Shown here: piece by piece, positions 33,638 to 45,416 of the stretch
Position numbering within the stretch: the first letter of the stretch is position 1
Layout of the letters: the number at the start of each line of letters is the position of its first letter
DNA from: Pezizomycotina sp. ARF18
Taxonomy: Eukaryota; Ascomycota
Assembly: GCA_002224055.1 (NCBI GenBank)
Contig: AZLU01000284.1
Span: 1 to 47,306, forward strand
Direction of reading: 5' to 3'
Length of the DNA stretch: 47,306 nt
Notes under the pieces: generated by a model
Seen by the model: only the letters and a program-made list of their open reading frames with translations
Told to the model about the DNA's origin: nothing
The model's database searches: none
Made by a program: the position numbers and the translations under genes

Positions 33638-36242
33638 TTACTCAACTGAAACCCATCCAGCCACCTCGACGTCGTCTTTCAGCGCAGACTTAACCTCCTC
33701 TTCACCAACGTTGAGCCTCACCCTACCGGCCCTCTCCCCCTCCTACTAATCTCCAAACTCAATAATCCACCTTCCGCCAGTCCCACCGCACCATAACCAG
33801 CCCGCGAACCCTAGCTGCATCTCCATCCCCCGGTTTCGCAAACCTGTTTTTCCTCGGCGTCGCAGTAACACCACTACCGTCTTCCCCTCTGGCGGTTATA
33901 TACCTGTCCTTCCCAGTAGCGCTTTAACGGCTTCCGGCTTCATGCTCATCCTGACCATCCTCTCCGCGTCCTCGATCACGTCCGCCATGAGGTTCTCGCT
34001 GACGCCGGACCTCCGCATCCTCGATAACAGCGCCGCTAGAAAAACCTTCGCGACGAGCGGCAGGTGGCGTAAATACATCTGCAGCGGCGAGCTGGTCGCC
34101 TCGTTAATCGCTTTAATAATGACCTGTATCGTGACTTTCCCCGACGTCTGCGGTTTATCCCCGCCGGCCGATTTCCCGCGTCCCGTTTTCGAGGGGGTGC
34201 TGGGAACGCTAGGTCCGCTGCTGCCATCTTAGCGGTGCTTTCGACCATTTCGACGGCGCGGCGGCAGATGTCTAACGCCCGCCGCGCGTCGCCGCTTACG
34301 GCTGCTACTTTCCTCGATGCGAATTGGATCGCGTCGGGCTCGACGATGTTGTCGGGTACGCCTCGAGGCGGGACTGGATGATCTTCATGAGCTGGTCGTG
34401 CGTGTAACCCGGGAAGGTGATTCTCGTGAGACCTGCGAAAAAAACAAGATTAGTATTCAAGCTTGTGAAGCACAACAATAACAAAAAAAAAAGAAAAAAA
34501 AAAGAAAAGAAAAAAAAAGTATTACCTAGACGACTGGAAATCTTGTTGCTCAGCGTCCTCTCCGGCAAGTCCATAGTATTCGCCACCGCCACACTATCAG
34601 ACGCTGTGCGACATGGCCGGCCAGTTGAAGAAGTTGTACATGACGCTCTGGTTCTTCGTCACCAGCTGGTCCAGCTCGTCCATCAGCACCACGACGGGGA
34701 CGCGGCGGGGCTCGGCGTGCTGAACTCCCTCTCGAGCAACGTCAGCGCGTGGCTGGGCGCAACCCTAGCCGGCGCACCGTCCGCATCTCCTGGATCGCCT
34801 CCCACAGCAGCGAGTAGCTCTGGTGCGGATCGGCGATCTTCATACCGTTGATTTCGAGGAAGATAAAGTCTTCCAGCGTTTCCTCCTGGACTTCGTAATG
34901 TAATTGCGTGATGACTTCCCTGACCGTCGCCGTCTTTCCGGTTCCTGTGTGCCGGAAATGTAAATGCATGTTCAGAACCGGTCGAAATAGCATCCTGGAG
35001 GTGCGAGTATACAGTCGAGAATTCTTTTTCCCTGCAAGGTAGAGTATCTGGGACAGATGATACGTGTAGACGTGACCTGGCTATCTGGTACGGGCTAGAC
35101 AGATGTGCCGCGGGAGAATGATTCGCATAGATAGTGGGGTAAACGTGAGAGCCTTTTGACTTTGATTTTTCTATTCGACGGCGTCGTAAACTTCCTTGGA
35201 GTCCCCGTCTTGCCAGATTTCGGAGTGCGGGTGACTGTTCTTCTCTTCTTCTTCCGTGGCGTCCGGGGAGCACCATCATCATTCGCATCTTCCTACAAAT
35301 AAAATCACTATTAGATCATAATCAAAACACTAACCCAATAATTTGTAAGTGCACATACCTCAAGTCCTCGTCCTCTTCAGAAATTGCAGCGTATTCCTGG
35401 TCTACAGTCCTCTTCCTTCTCGGAGTAACGATTTCCTGAATCCACGCCGTAAACTCTTCCATATCGGTATTCCGTCCTTGAAGACATCCTCCCAGATGAA
35501 CTCGTCGGAGTAATTTGCCGGACGAATATCCACGGCCCTCCGGCAGACGAAGACCTTTCCGCTCTTCTTCGAGTTCTTGCCGATACCATTAGGGTAAGCT
35601 ATCTTAAAAGCTTGCTCGGAGTGGACGTCGGCTTTCCCGCTGATAGATTCGATGGGGTTCCAGTCGAAGCTCGGGGTGATGTAAAATTCATTCTATCATT
35701 GTAATCATTAACAAAAAAAATCGTCCCTTGCCCTCCAATGAATAGCAAATTTTTTTTTTTTCCTTTTTCTTACCAGTAAAAAAATCCGTCCTCTTTTTAG
35801 TCCTGTTCCTAATCTCAGAGTGATTGCTAAACCACATGATCCTCACGGACATCTGGTCGTCGTGCATGCCGAACTCCGTCGCGATCCCAACCCACGACAC
35901 CTTTTGCCCTTCTGCCTCAGCAGCAGGCAGTCACCAACCTGGCAGTCGAACTTGCCGAACCTCGCACCGATCGTTGGGCATCTTTATCAGCTGGGGTGTT
36001 ACCGTCTTCTCTTTTCCTCTTTTTCGTGCTGGTGGGGCTCTGGGTATTGCTGAGGTTGGTGGCTACGGGGCTTAGGAGGGAGGAAGGTTGGGGTATATCC
36101 ACTCCCAGGGGATGTCGTCGAGGCCGAGTTCGTCGTCGGAGTCGTCGCGGGCTATTACGCCGCTGCCGCCCTGGAGGAGCTGGCGGGCGAGGTTTAGGCG
36201 TGCTTTCTTGGAGGCACCTCGGGCCGATGCTCTGGGAGCCAT
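33638..36242 (-). CDS. orc1: Origin recognition complex subunit 1
   Basis: Largest ORC subunit, an AAA+ ATPase that marks replication origins. The start [20 protein letters not shown] leads to an acidic patch and PWEWIYP. The BAH domain follows: [17 protein letters not shown]-like, [70 protein letters not shown] and [13 protein letters not shown] basic linker precedes the AAA+ core: [20 protein letters not shown], Walker [12 protein letters not shown], Walker [16 protein letters not shown], then [40 protein letters not shown], and winged-helix text [20 protein letters not shown] ending [10 protein letters not shown]. Exons: 36242-35774, 35692-35359, 35292-34526, 34432-33638. About ten single-base breaks occur, for example an extra T in the run just before the first intron (35777-35783). 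It is divergent to the KH-like gene. Confidence 0.92.
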
Positions 36243-37383
36243 TGTGGGAGGAGAATGAAAAATGAATGAAGGAGAATAATGGAATGGGGAAAAAATAATA
36301 ATAATAATATAATAATAATAATAATAATAATATTCTATATGATGAACTACAGAAATGCCACACCACTAACACAAGTGCTCAATTACAACCCGAGAAGTGA
36401 AAAATAAGACTACCGAATGCAATGCAAAGAACAAACCAATATATATATATATATATAGAAAAATGAAAATAAAAATAAATAAAAAAAAATGAAAAAAGAG
36501 AGAGAAGAGGAAAGAAAAAAAAAAGGAGAAGGAAGATGGATGGGATCGTGATGAATGAATTTGACAAGGGGAAGTAAAGGGAGGAAGTTGAAGGGAATAG
36601 GAGAAGAGGTTTCATTGTTTTTGGTTGCCGACAACAACAAAAAGCCGGGACGATGCCCAAAGGAGTAATGTAATGTAATTGGCTGAATCTAGTAAGTAGT
36701 GAGGCCATCCATCCCACTTTACGCGTTTCAACGCGTCTGTCTTGGCAGGCACAGAAAGGCTGTAGAAAAAAATAAATAAATATAGAAAATTGTCCAATAG
36801 GATAGGATCAAAGAGCTGATATCAAAGTAAGTAATATAGAGAGATCAATTAATATATCAATATACTAATTAATATATTACTTAAGTATTTAACAGCTTTC
36901 ACAGAGCTTTCTCAGAGCTTCCTCAGCTCCTACTAGTATACTAGTAGCTATAGCTTTAGATAGCTCCTTTGAAAAAAGAAAACATATATATATAAAATAA
37001 ATAAATAAATAAATAAAAAATAAAAAAATAAAAAAACCTTCCGTTGTTTCTCTTCCATTCAATTAGACTGGGGCAAACATGTAATTAATTAATTATTCCC
37101 CGTGCAAAGAATATTATTTTAAGCTGCTTTCGTTGTGTGACGACAAAGAAAAAAGAAAAAAAAAAGACAAAAGAACTGCTCACCTACTTAACTTACCTTC
37201 CCCACTAACAATCAAACAAAGTAACAACACCACACACACACACACAGAAAAAAAAAAGAAAGAAAAAAACTAACTCAACTACCTCACACACACACACACG
37301 CACACACACAAAGCAACTAAGAAAAATAAATACAAAGACGATAAATAATATAATATTTAAACATTGCGACTTCCTTTTTCTTC

Positions 37384-37429
<46 letters not shown>

Positions 37430-37592
37430 CGACTCGATGTTGTGATCATTCTATAATCATATCGAGTCGAGCTTAAACGTGAACCAAGCCTCTCAGAACT
37501 GATCAAGAGAGATATAATCTCTAGAGCTTGGGAGGAAAGGGAGGAGAATAAAACGTTAAAGAAGGCAATATATCAAGCACATCTCATACAAA
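36243..37592. promoter_or_regulatory. Divergent intergenic region rich in microsatellites
   Basis: Shared upstream region of ORC1 (-) and the KH-like gene (+). It contains (AAT)n at about 36294-36333, (TA)n at 36439-36457 and 37395-37426, (CA)n at 37229-37246 and 37284-37311, and AAAT-type runs near 36993-37036. A purine-rich stretch at 36460-36545 follows the first (TA)n. No gene is recognised. Both promoters must lie here, but I cannot place individual sites. Confidence 0.55.
37395..37426. repeat. (TA)n microsatellite
   Basis: Sixteen perfect dinucleotide units, about 165 bp upstream of the KH-like gene start. Confidence 0.9.
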
Positions 37593-38152
37593 ATGGATCA
37601 CGGTAAGGCATTTCCATCGGCTCCTTTCGTCTTATCCACTATCACCTCAACCTAAGCTGACAACATCTTCCCCGTCACCTAGAATTCGCAAACGCCGCGG
37701 AATGGATGAGCGAGTACACCCGCTCGCTCGCCAAGGGTTCCGTCGCCGGCGACCGCGAGCCGGGTCTCCTCAGCGAATCCGACCTCGAAAGGGGAGGAGT
37801 TCCCAAGGACTACAAGTACGACGACTACATGAGGACCGAAAACGGCAACGTCCCCACCTTCGGCAGCTCCAGAAGAAACCCCTCCGCGGGAGGTTCGGAT
37901 CATGCCGAACATGCCCATGATATACAACGACGAACCCTCCTCGCAGAAAACGTCCACGAGGCTCGACGCTACTACTGATACTGCTACGCTCACGGCGGAT
38001 TCCGAGTTCGCGGGCAGGGCGCCGGAGGAAGGGATCGAGGGGTTTCACCGTAGGGATAATGACGGTGACAAGATGGAACGGTCTGGGCTTCCGCCGAACG
38101 GTAATGAAGTTCCTTCCGAAGGGGAAGCGATGGAATTGTTATACTTATTAAT

Positions 38153-38187
<35 letters not shown>

Positions 38188-40475
38188 AGGCTACTATCAA
38201 CTTCCCGTAACCCGTTCCAAGGAAATGAACGACCAGTTCTTCGGCCCGCGCAACAAAAACATCTTCCACATCGCAGACAAGACGAACACCCACATTGCCA
38301 GGCCCACTGACGCCGACGCTTGCGTCCTCGAAATCTGGGGCGAGCAGGAGAACGTCGACCAGGCGAAGGAGCTCTCAAGTACCTCCAGATCCACGTCGAC
38401 AAGATATCCAGGCCACCGCCAGGAAAGCTACCCCCTGGGCGAAAGTGAAAGCCGCGCCGACGACCCGCAAGAGGACTTCATCAGGGTCCAAGAAAACGCC
38501 GCGGAGGACAACAAGCGCTTCCGCAACCCACCTGAATCTAATGCGTTCTTCCGGGCACTCGGTGCGTTCAGTTGGCCCTCCAAGGAGATTGCTCCTTCGG
38601 TTTTGGGGATGCAGCAGGAGGCGCTCGATCCGATCAGGTTCGCGTGCGCTTGCCATATCATCTGGTCAGGAAAGAAATCCGCCTTCAGGGTCCTCGGTGA
38701 CGATCCCGCTAAGGTTCAAGACGCCGTTAACCGCCTCTACATTGTCTTCTGCGAATTGGCCGTCAAAAACCGTAACCCCACGCGCATGCACCTCGTTGTC
38801 CCACCCTCGATCACGAACCTCTGCTCGGAGGTTTCTCTGGACAAGCATCATTCGTTGAGGAACAGGCAGCTTCGGTCAAGCGTCTCGACGCGAATACCGG
38901 AGTTCAGTGCAAAGCCGTCGGTGCCGTCCCCGAGAGGATGCTAAAAGCGTGGCCGCAGAGGCGCTTGGTCCTCCTGAGGGCTAACGAAGTCTATTTGAGG
39001 AAAGCTATGGCGCAAGCCGTCAGGGATTTGTTCTATATCCGCGGCCACGCCAAGATGAGGGTCTACTTTGGCACCCTCGTCTTGTTTGCTTACAAAAGGC
39101 CGAAGGGAACCAGGCACAGCTTGGAAGAATTTATGAGCATGATGCGTAACCACCAGACTACTGGGGAGGTCATCCGCTAGTAAGTACCACCTCTACATGC
39201 TAGATATGTACCAAAAAAAAATTTCCCTTGATTGCTAACGAGGAATCTAATTCCAGCATTGGAGACGATAGAGTCGGCATGGAACTCATCGAATACTGCG
39301 ACCAGCTCACGGACATGTTCCTGCATGTCAACCCGCAAATCGATCAAGAAACCCCAACATACGAGCCCTCGTACTCCGCCTCCTTCGATATCCTCTTGCA
39401 AGATGAATCCCAGCACCACCTTTACGTGAAGCTCGAGGTCGAGTTTGAGAGGATCCCCGACACGGATAACTACCGCGCGGCGCGAGGAGGTGGCTTGAGA
39501 TCCGTAAAGGAAACGATGGGCTCCGTGAGGATCACTTTATGCGCAGGAAGGTTTTGTTGGATATCAAATACTTGGATTTGGATCAGTACGAAAGCCTGCC
39601 TTCCCTATACACAATACACTCCCCCTTCCCTTCTCTTCCCCATACATACAATTTGCTAATACACCTTCTTTTCTTCCCTTTTCCAGTGACATGGCCTACC
39701 AGTTCGAAGTAATGCGCGGCTCCTACCGCCGCGACACCGACATCTACCCCATCTTCGGCGAATTCGTCCACCGCCTCCGCCTCGACAAAGTCCCCGACAT
39801 CTACAACAACTCCCTCCCCATCCGCCGAATCTCCTACACAACCTCCGGGAATGACCGTCGAGTCCGTCGTGCAAAAACAAAGTACCAATACTGGATGTCT
39901 AAAACATCTTACATCTTCGAAATCACGAAGTACGAGTATTTACCCACGGGTAGGGTTAACGAGATGTATAAGGATGGTATGGCGGCGGATTTCAGGGATG
40001 TTCAACCGGATACGAGGTATGGCGCTAGTTTGTATAGTTGCCACTGGGATAGCATTTTGAGTAAGCAGGCTGGATTGGATGTTGGTGTCGTGGGTGGGTG
40101 GACGCCGGACTTGGAGAGCTTCTTCAAGAATTATGGTGTTGGCGGGTTCGGTGCTGTTGAACCCACTACTGCTAATAGGAAAGGAAGGGTAAAATGAAGG
40201 TTAAAGAAGAATACGACGATGAGGGAAATGGGGTAGGAGAGAAAGACGGCTTCGGGCAGCTACTGGACAGGATTGAAATCTGCGTCGACATGATACACAG
40301 GGCCCGCGCCCGCGTTAAGAAGAAGCTGGAGGAGGCGAAGAAGAAGAAAGAAAGCGGCGGCGGGAGCGTTAAAAGTTTCGAAGGGTTTTACCTTAAGAGA
40401 CTATTTAATGACTTCCACGTGCTTTTTTCTTTCGGGATTCGGATCCTAGGGCTACGATGTGGTTTTTTATGTTAG
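37593..40475 (+). CDS. KH-like domain protein of an uncharacterised fungal family (DUF7905-type)
   Basis: Conserved-looking fungal protein. The first exon is only 10 nt (37593-37602), then an 80-nt intron. Exon 2 encodes a polar N-terminus (NAAEWMSEYTRSLAKGSVAG, DYKYDDYMRTENGNVPTFGS). Intron 2 (38101-38189) carries a long T run just before its acceptor. The next exon opens with YYQLPVTRSKEMNDQFFGPR and NKNIFHIADKTNTHIARP, then VLEIWGEQENVDQAKEL, a KH-like alpha/beta pattern. A long mixed domain follows: FFRALGAFSWPSKEIAPS, VNRLYIVFCELAVKNRNPTR, LRKAMAQAVRDLFYIRGH, YFGTLVLFAYKRPKGTRH, ELIEYCDQLTDMFLHVNP, YRRDTDIYPIFGEFVHRLRL and TSYIFEITKYEYLPTGRV. It ends in a Lys/Glu-rich coiled segment. Further introns: 39180-39256 and 39586-39686. 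Frame breaks lie near 37897, 38372, 38432, 38860, 39487 and 39850. RNA binding is inferred from the KH-like fold; the exact family name is from memory and uncertain. Confidence 0.7.
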
Positions 40476-41397
40476 GCAAGATTAATATCACTGTTCTTTT
40501 ATTATTATTGGCTTTTTATGGTGTTTTTTTTTTTTTTTTTTTTCACGGATTCTTATCTCAAAGCAATGGCGCAATATCCTTCCTTTTTCCTTTGTCTTTA
40601 TTAAGGCATATTATTCTTTAAGGGCTGGCTAGCATTATTCTTACTCGAGATCTCCTAGAAATAGCAACGGATATAATTTGTCCAGGGCTTTCCTCCCCCC
40701 AGCAGGTAATATTTAGACTTTCTTTCTATCTAGTTTTGCAATATCCAAATCTATTTCTAAGATCTCTCAAACCCAGTAGTAGGATATACTCAGGGCCGAA
40801 TCTCAAGCGCATTAGGGATCTCTCCAAAATGATAAAATGAGATGAACCGCGAGGTATATACAATCTTCTTCTCCCCTCCCCTCTGCAACTTTTACTCTGG
40901 AAGTCGAAAAAAATCTTCTCCATACTAAAAATAACGAAACAAGTGGAAGAAAAGAAAAGAAAAGAAAAGGAAAAAGAAGGGGAAAAAAAGACCAAATCCT
41001 CGCTATTGGTGCATTTCAACCGCGTGGATAAAGGAATTTTAAGAAAAGCTGATGTACAAACGTGCTCTGATCGGGCGCTTGACCATTCCCGCGAAGTTGG
41101 AACCCCTCCACGACAGTCGCCGAACGGCGGTTCTGATTGGAAAGTAGCGACGTCCCCGCCATATCTAAGCGGCAATACTTCGGGGATTACGGTGCCTTCT
41201 ATTTGAGTTTAGATAGGTGTCAGAAATTATCCTTTTGTTCTCTAAGGAAAGGGGAGTTTTTTTCATAATTTTACTCATCGGACTTACCAATAAGACTAGT
41301 ATTCCTTTAGTGGTATCTGTTCTGTTCTTTCCAGTTTTCTTTTTAGCTTTTAATCGTTTCTCCTTTTCTCCCTCTCACATATATTGCACCCCTCCGT
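40476..41397. other. Intergenic stretch with a T run
   Basis: A 20-nt T run lies at 40524-40543, 50 bp past the KH-like gene, and may be part of its terminator region. A purine-rich block (AAAAGA repeats) occurs at about 40945-40992. GC-rich text from 41055 to 41190 (with CGGCGGTTCTGATTGG) could be an upstream regulatory element of the next gene. No gene recognised. Confidence 0.4.
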
Positions 41398-42985
41398 GTG
41401 GATTCGCCTGCACCCGCTCTTTTTAGCGTTTCCGAACTGTTGTTCATACCTACATCACCGTCAGCAAAGAACGGCTACTACCGTATACCCCTCTTTGGTA
41501 GCGACGAGCAAGACACAAGCTGTAGGTCTAAGGTGAGGTTCAACCACCCAAAGTTTCTCTCTTATTTCCCCCTCCCCTTCCCTTCTTTTCAGAAATGTAG
41601 CTCTGCAATCATTAGTACGCATCTGAAGTGCAACTGTCAAGATTTCTAGAACAGAAGGCAACAGTCAGTGGATCCGTGTTGGCGTACGCAGCATGGAGTA
41701 TGATTTCCAGCTCGGAGCGTGAGTTCAACTTTCCCCATTCATCAAAACTCAGATCCCGGGTAGAGGTAGACGGGCGAGTAGCTAACTGGTGGCCAGAATG
41801 GGGAACATGAGAGGCCAGGGCTTTCAAATTCGGTTCCCCCGTCTACCTGAGGAGGGCGGCGACGCCCATTCTCCTGGATTCGCGGAGCAGCGCAGTTGTG
41901 TTCTTCTGCATGGCTGCTTTCTCTCCCCCCCCCCCCCCCGACGGAGCAGAAGATTCCGCTTTCGATTATCGCGGCCGCACTTATCATGGATACGTATCTC
42001 GAAACTACGAGGATACTGCTAAGCCGCTTTCCCCCCCCGGTGGGCACTTCCCTCGACCTCTCTTGCATGATCGGCGTGATCCGCGAAAAACCAAATCTCT
42101 CCCGGATCGGAATTCGACGACCTTGGCAATATACCTAAAGCAGTTTGGCAGGGTAGGCTTTCAACTCCAGGCGGGAAGAATGGCTGTGGTCGTCGCAGCT
42201 ACAAAGTCGAAAAAAAAAAAACGTCCATCCGCACATATTCTATGCAGTTCAAGCGAACCGCGCTTTGGTCTCGAGAGCCTCAGCCTTTGGAATCCAATGT
42301 CGGCTCTCATATTCCAGCACCCGTCGGGCGCATGCGCGGAGCCGGTTTCAATATCGCTGTTGACATATTACGGGCTAGGAACGGACAGTTTGGTCTTTTA
42401 TGCTGGCGCGGCAGGCGGGTTCGGGCCGCAACCTCCGGGCTTGCGACAGATGTACATACGGAGTGAGCGCATCCAGACTGAGCAATGGTCCAGCATTAGT
42501 CGACCTCGTACACCTCGACAAGACTATGGTAAGGAGATTATACAGCGGGCCGCCGTCGGTTTTCCTCAGTCGAACGTATGGTTGGCCTTGTCGCCCCGAC
42601 GATAAGGTCGCGTTTGCAAACTACGGATTCGAACTTGAGCGCGATTTCGCATTATACGTTCCAGCAATTCCGGCAAGGATCGCTTGGACGTCCGAAGGCT
42701 GGATTGCCATCATGGACGACTTTTCTTACTACACGAAGCTTGCTGTCGACGCTGACGCGAAGGCATCATCCACCTCCTCAGAACCCTAGAATACTCCAAA
42801 TGGATTTGGTACGAAACTCGGAGAGATATAATCGAGAAATGTGCTCACGATTAATACGGAAAACTCTTCCCTTCGCCGTGAACATACTCTTCCCCGTCCT
42901 CGTTCCTCCGGCAGAAATGAGCCCATTGCCGTTTTCATTGAGGAATTTTTACGAAACCGTATCTAAGCGGTTCGTGCAGACGCCT
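41398..42985 (+). pseudogene. Unidentified coding region, broken into many frames
   Basis: GC-rich relative to its flanks, with protein-like text in successive + frames: ALFSVSELLFIPTSPSAKNG and YYRIPLFGSDEQDTSC (41410-41530), then an intron candidate with a GTGAGG donor and a TTTTCAG acceptor (about 41534-41591), FNFPHSSKLRSRVEVDGRVA and NWWPEWGT (41728-41808), FKFGSPVYLRRAATPILLDS (about 41823-41885), and finally FANYGFELERDFALYVPAIP, ARIAWTSEGWIAIMDDFSYY and TKLAVDADAKA (42615-42765), continuing as LLRTLEYSKWIWYETRRDII. A 15-nt C run at 41925-41939 breaks it. I do not recognise the family. The opposite strand has only low-quality frames. The start is uncertain; the open frame begins with GTG at 41398, so the real start is probably elsewhere or in a missing exon. 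Confidence 0.4.
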
Positions 42986-43696
42986 ATTTATCATCCTTGG
43001 TAGAATCCCATTGTCCGATTCTGCCCAGTATTGGATTGTTTATACTCTCCTCCCCGCCCTTTTTTTTCCTCGGTCAATCCAGTCTTTCTATGATCTTTAG
43101 CCGGGCAGTTATTGGAGTCAGGAGTCTTATTGGTAATTTTTTGTTTCTTTCTGTACGGCGATGTATGGCGTTTGGGATACGGATAACAGGCCTCGATCGA
43201 TTGTTCTTCTTTCCCTCAAAGAGATCAAATAGTAAATAAAGTAACATTCTGGAGGCGAGTGTAATTTCATGTATTGACTTTTTGTGTTAATATTACCCCA
43301 ACTGTCCACCAGGGAACCTTAAAGAGGCAGGAACAAATACTCCTCCACGAAGGGAATCCGGGCAGCATGAGTATCAAATCGAAGAGGGTCGCTGTAAATG
43401 GAACACGAAAAGTTCCCTCTCCGTTTCCATGGAGAATAACCGGAAGAAAAGAAAAAAATATGAAATGTAAATTCCTGTTCCATTCTAGGCATTATAGAGG
43501 AGAAAATACCAGTGCATCATGACGAGGTCGTAGATTAAGACCTAGTGTGTGTATTCCGAAGAACCAAAATAAAAGTAGTCAAAGAGAGTAAGAAGGGGCC
43601 AACAAAGAAAGAAAATCAATGCTTGTCTATTGGAAAACAAAAAAAAGAAGGAAGGTATAATACGGTGCGTCATCCTCCGTGAACAAAAGTAAAACA
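42986..43696. other. Intergenic stretch
   Basis: Spacer between two convergent genes (unidentified + gene and ceramidase on -). T-rich around 43040-43070 and purine-rich around 43560-43660. No coding pattern recognised. Confidence 0.45.
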
Positions 43697-45416
43697 TCAC
43701 GCCTTCCCACCCTTCCCCTTCTTCGACGACGACCGCGACTTATGCTTCGACGCCTTACCGTTCGGAACCTTCCCGTTCCCATTCGCAACTACAACTCCAT
43801 TACTCAAACCCGCCGACCCGTTCGTATACGTCGACCCGTTCGCGGCGTGTTTTTTATTCTTCTTGGTGTTCTTTTTTGTAGGAGTAGTAGGTTTCCTGTC
43901 GACGCGGGGGAAGGAGGTCAAGTAGTGCGGCCACACGAGGGTGTACTCGTCCTCTTTACCGTCGAGGCAGATGCGCAGGTACTCGCCCCAGACAATGAGG
44001 TAGTAGCCGCCGATCCCGGTGCCGATGTGCCAGAGGGCGTGGAGCTCTACAAAACGTTAGCGTCCCCAATTTCCTCCTACTACAAAAAAAAATGCAATGA
44101 AAAAAAGAAGGAAAAAAAAAAATAAAGTAAATGAAGAAGAGTTTTTCAAACCAACCAAAGAAAAATCCCCATGGCATCCCAATCTTCCTCCTAAACCTCC
44201 TCAGCTCATTACAATATATATTATCAATATTCCACAGCCCAAATCCCCTACAAAAATGCCAAACCGTAACTGATCATCTTCCACATCACCGTTACGGTTT
44301 CTTTTGATTGTTTACGGACGAATTTTCCATGAGGTAGGTGCTGCGACCCATGAGGACGATCATTATTAGGGCGAAGGCGGTCTGGTGGAAGATCGGGTTG
44401 CCGATCCAGTGGTAGACGGCGGTTATGGTGACGCCGGAGGAGACGCAGCCGAGGAGGACGAGCCACGAGCGAAGGGGGAGGTGCCGTAGGAGAAGGTTGC
44501 GAAGGACATTATTAGGGTTGTGTAGATCATGGCGAGCTCGTCGACGAGCTGCATGGGGTCTGTAGGGGGGTAGGCATGGTTAGATTAAAGAAAGAGTAAA
44601 AAAAAAAAAAAAAAAACATATTCGCTACATGATAGAGCAATAGCCAATAATTCGTAATAAAAATGGGGAAAATATGATTCGGAGAGCGCGCCCAAAGAGA
44701 GCCACTAATCGTAGAGCCCAGGAGCTTCTAATCGGTGCAAAAAAAAAAAAAAAAAAAAAAAACATGGTAAAAAGGTAATGCAAGGCAGGCATTGCGCGTC
44801 GCTCGTTTAGGTAGTCTCGCACCGGAACAAAACGGATCAAAGTGTAAAAAGAAGAAATATAGCGCAGAAAGTGGGTCAACGGCTGCCTTACATTTCAGCG
44901 TCGAATGGAACAAGATCGACCCCAGACCAATAATCGAGTAGCCCAGGAAGGCAACGGCGAAGACGTTGGAGTGTCCTTCCTTCAGGGCGTTGCGGAAGCC
45001 TTTGACGGCGAGGTAGAGGAATATGGAGTTGGTCGTGACATTGAGGACCTCTGCGACATCTAGCGGCCAATTAGAAATTAGCCAATTGCATACTAAATCA
45101 ATTCGTCCAGTAGCACCTAAAAGGAGCGTCTTGTAGTGGAATTTTCTTTTTTGTCTTCCCAGGATCATGAATCAAAGACTGAGCGATTTGTCGTTGCTTA
45201 CAAGGTGTCAAGTAATAATCCTCTTCACAAAAGCTAGAAATTTCGAGAAATAGCAAATCAATTAGTCAAAGCTGAAAAAAAAAAAAAACCAGAATCCGAG
45301 CCATAGTGCGATTCGAGCTGACTTTGAAGGACGTACTTGATTGTCGATGTCACCGGAGACCACGGCGACTCTTTTAGCGCAGGATACGGTATTGCCGGCA
45401 ACCACGAGTAAACCAT
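43697..45416 (-). CDS. Alkaline ceramidase (Ypc1/Ydc1/ACER family)
   Basis: Integral membrane amidase that splits (dihydro/phyto)ceramide into a sphingoid base and fatty acid, expected in the ER. Five exons: 45416-45337, 45233-45202, 45059-44892, 44559-44156, 44046-43697. Their junctions restore family text: KESPWSPVTSTI joined to NFCEEDYYLTP, then YVAEVLNVTTNSIFLYLAVK, GLGSILFHSTLKYPMQLVDE, LAMIYTT, LLGCVSSGVTITAVYHWIGN, FHQTAFALIMIVLMGRSTYL, NELRRFRRKIGMPWGFFFE and LHALWHIGTGIGGYYLIVWG. The metal-binding residues of the family are present: His in LFHSTLK, Asp in LVDELAM and the two His of LHALWH. The N-terminal motif reads FCEEDY where relatives often have WCEENY. The Lys/Ser-rich tail (KHKSRSSSKKGKGGKA) is long. 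Breaks: near 44475, 44290 and 44250. Long T tracts (sense strand) sit in introns 1, 3 and 4. Confidence 0.9.

Noticed and set aside
34683-35288. Open frame of 201 codons on the minus strand as a separate gene
   Set aside because: It is a mix of true ORC1 text and shifted frames inside the ORC1 gene.
40726-41175. Open frame of 149 codons on the minus strand
   Set aside because: It contains a Phe/Ser run from a purine repeat on the other strand and no motif. Treated as chance.
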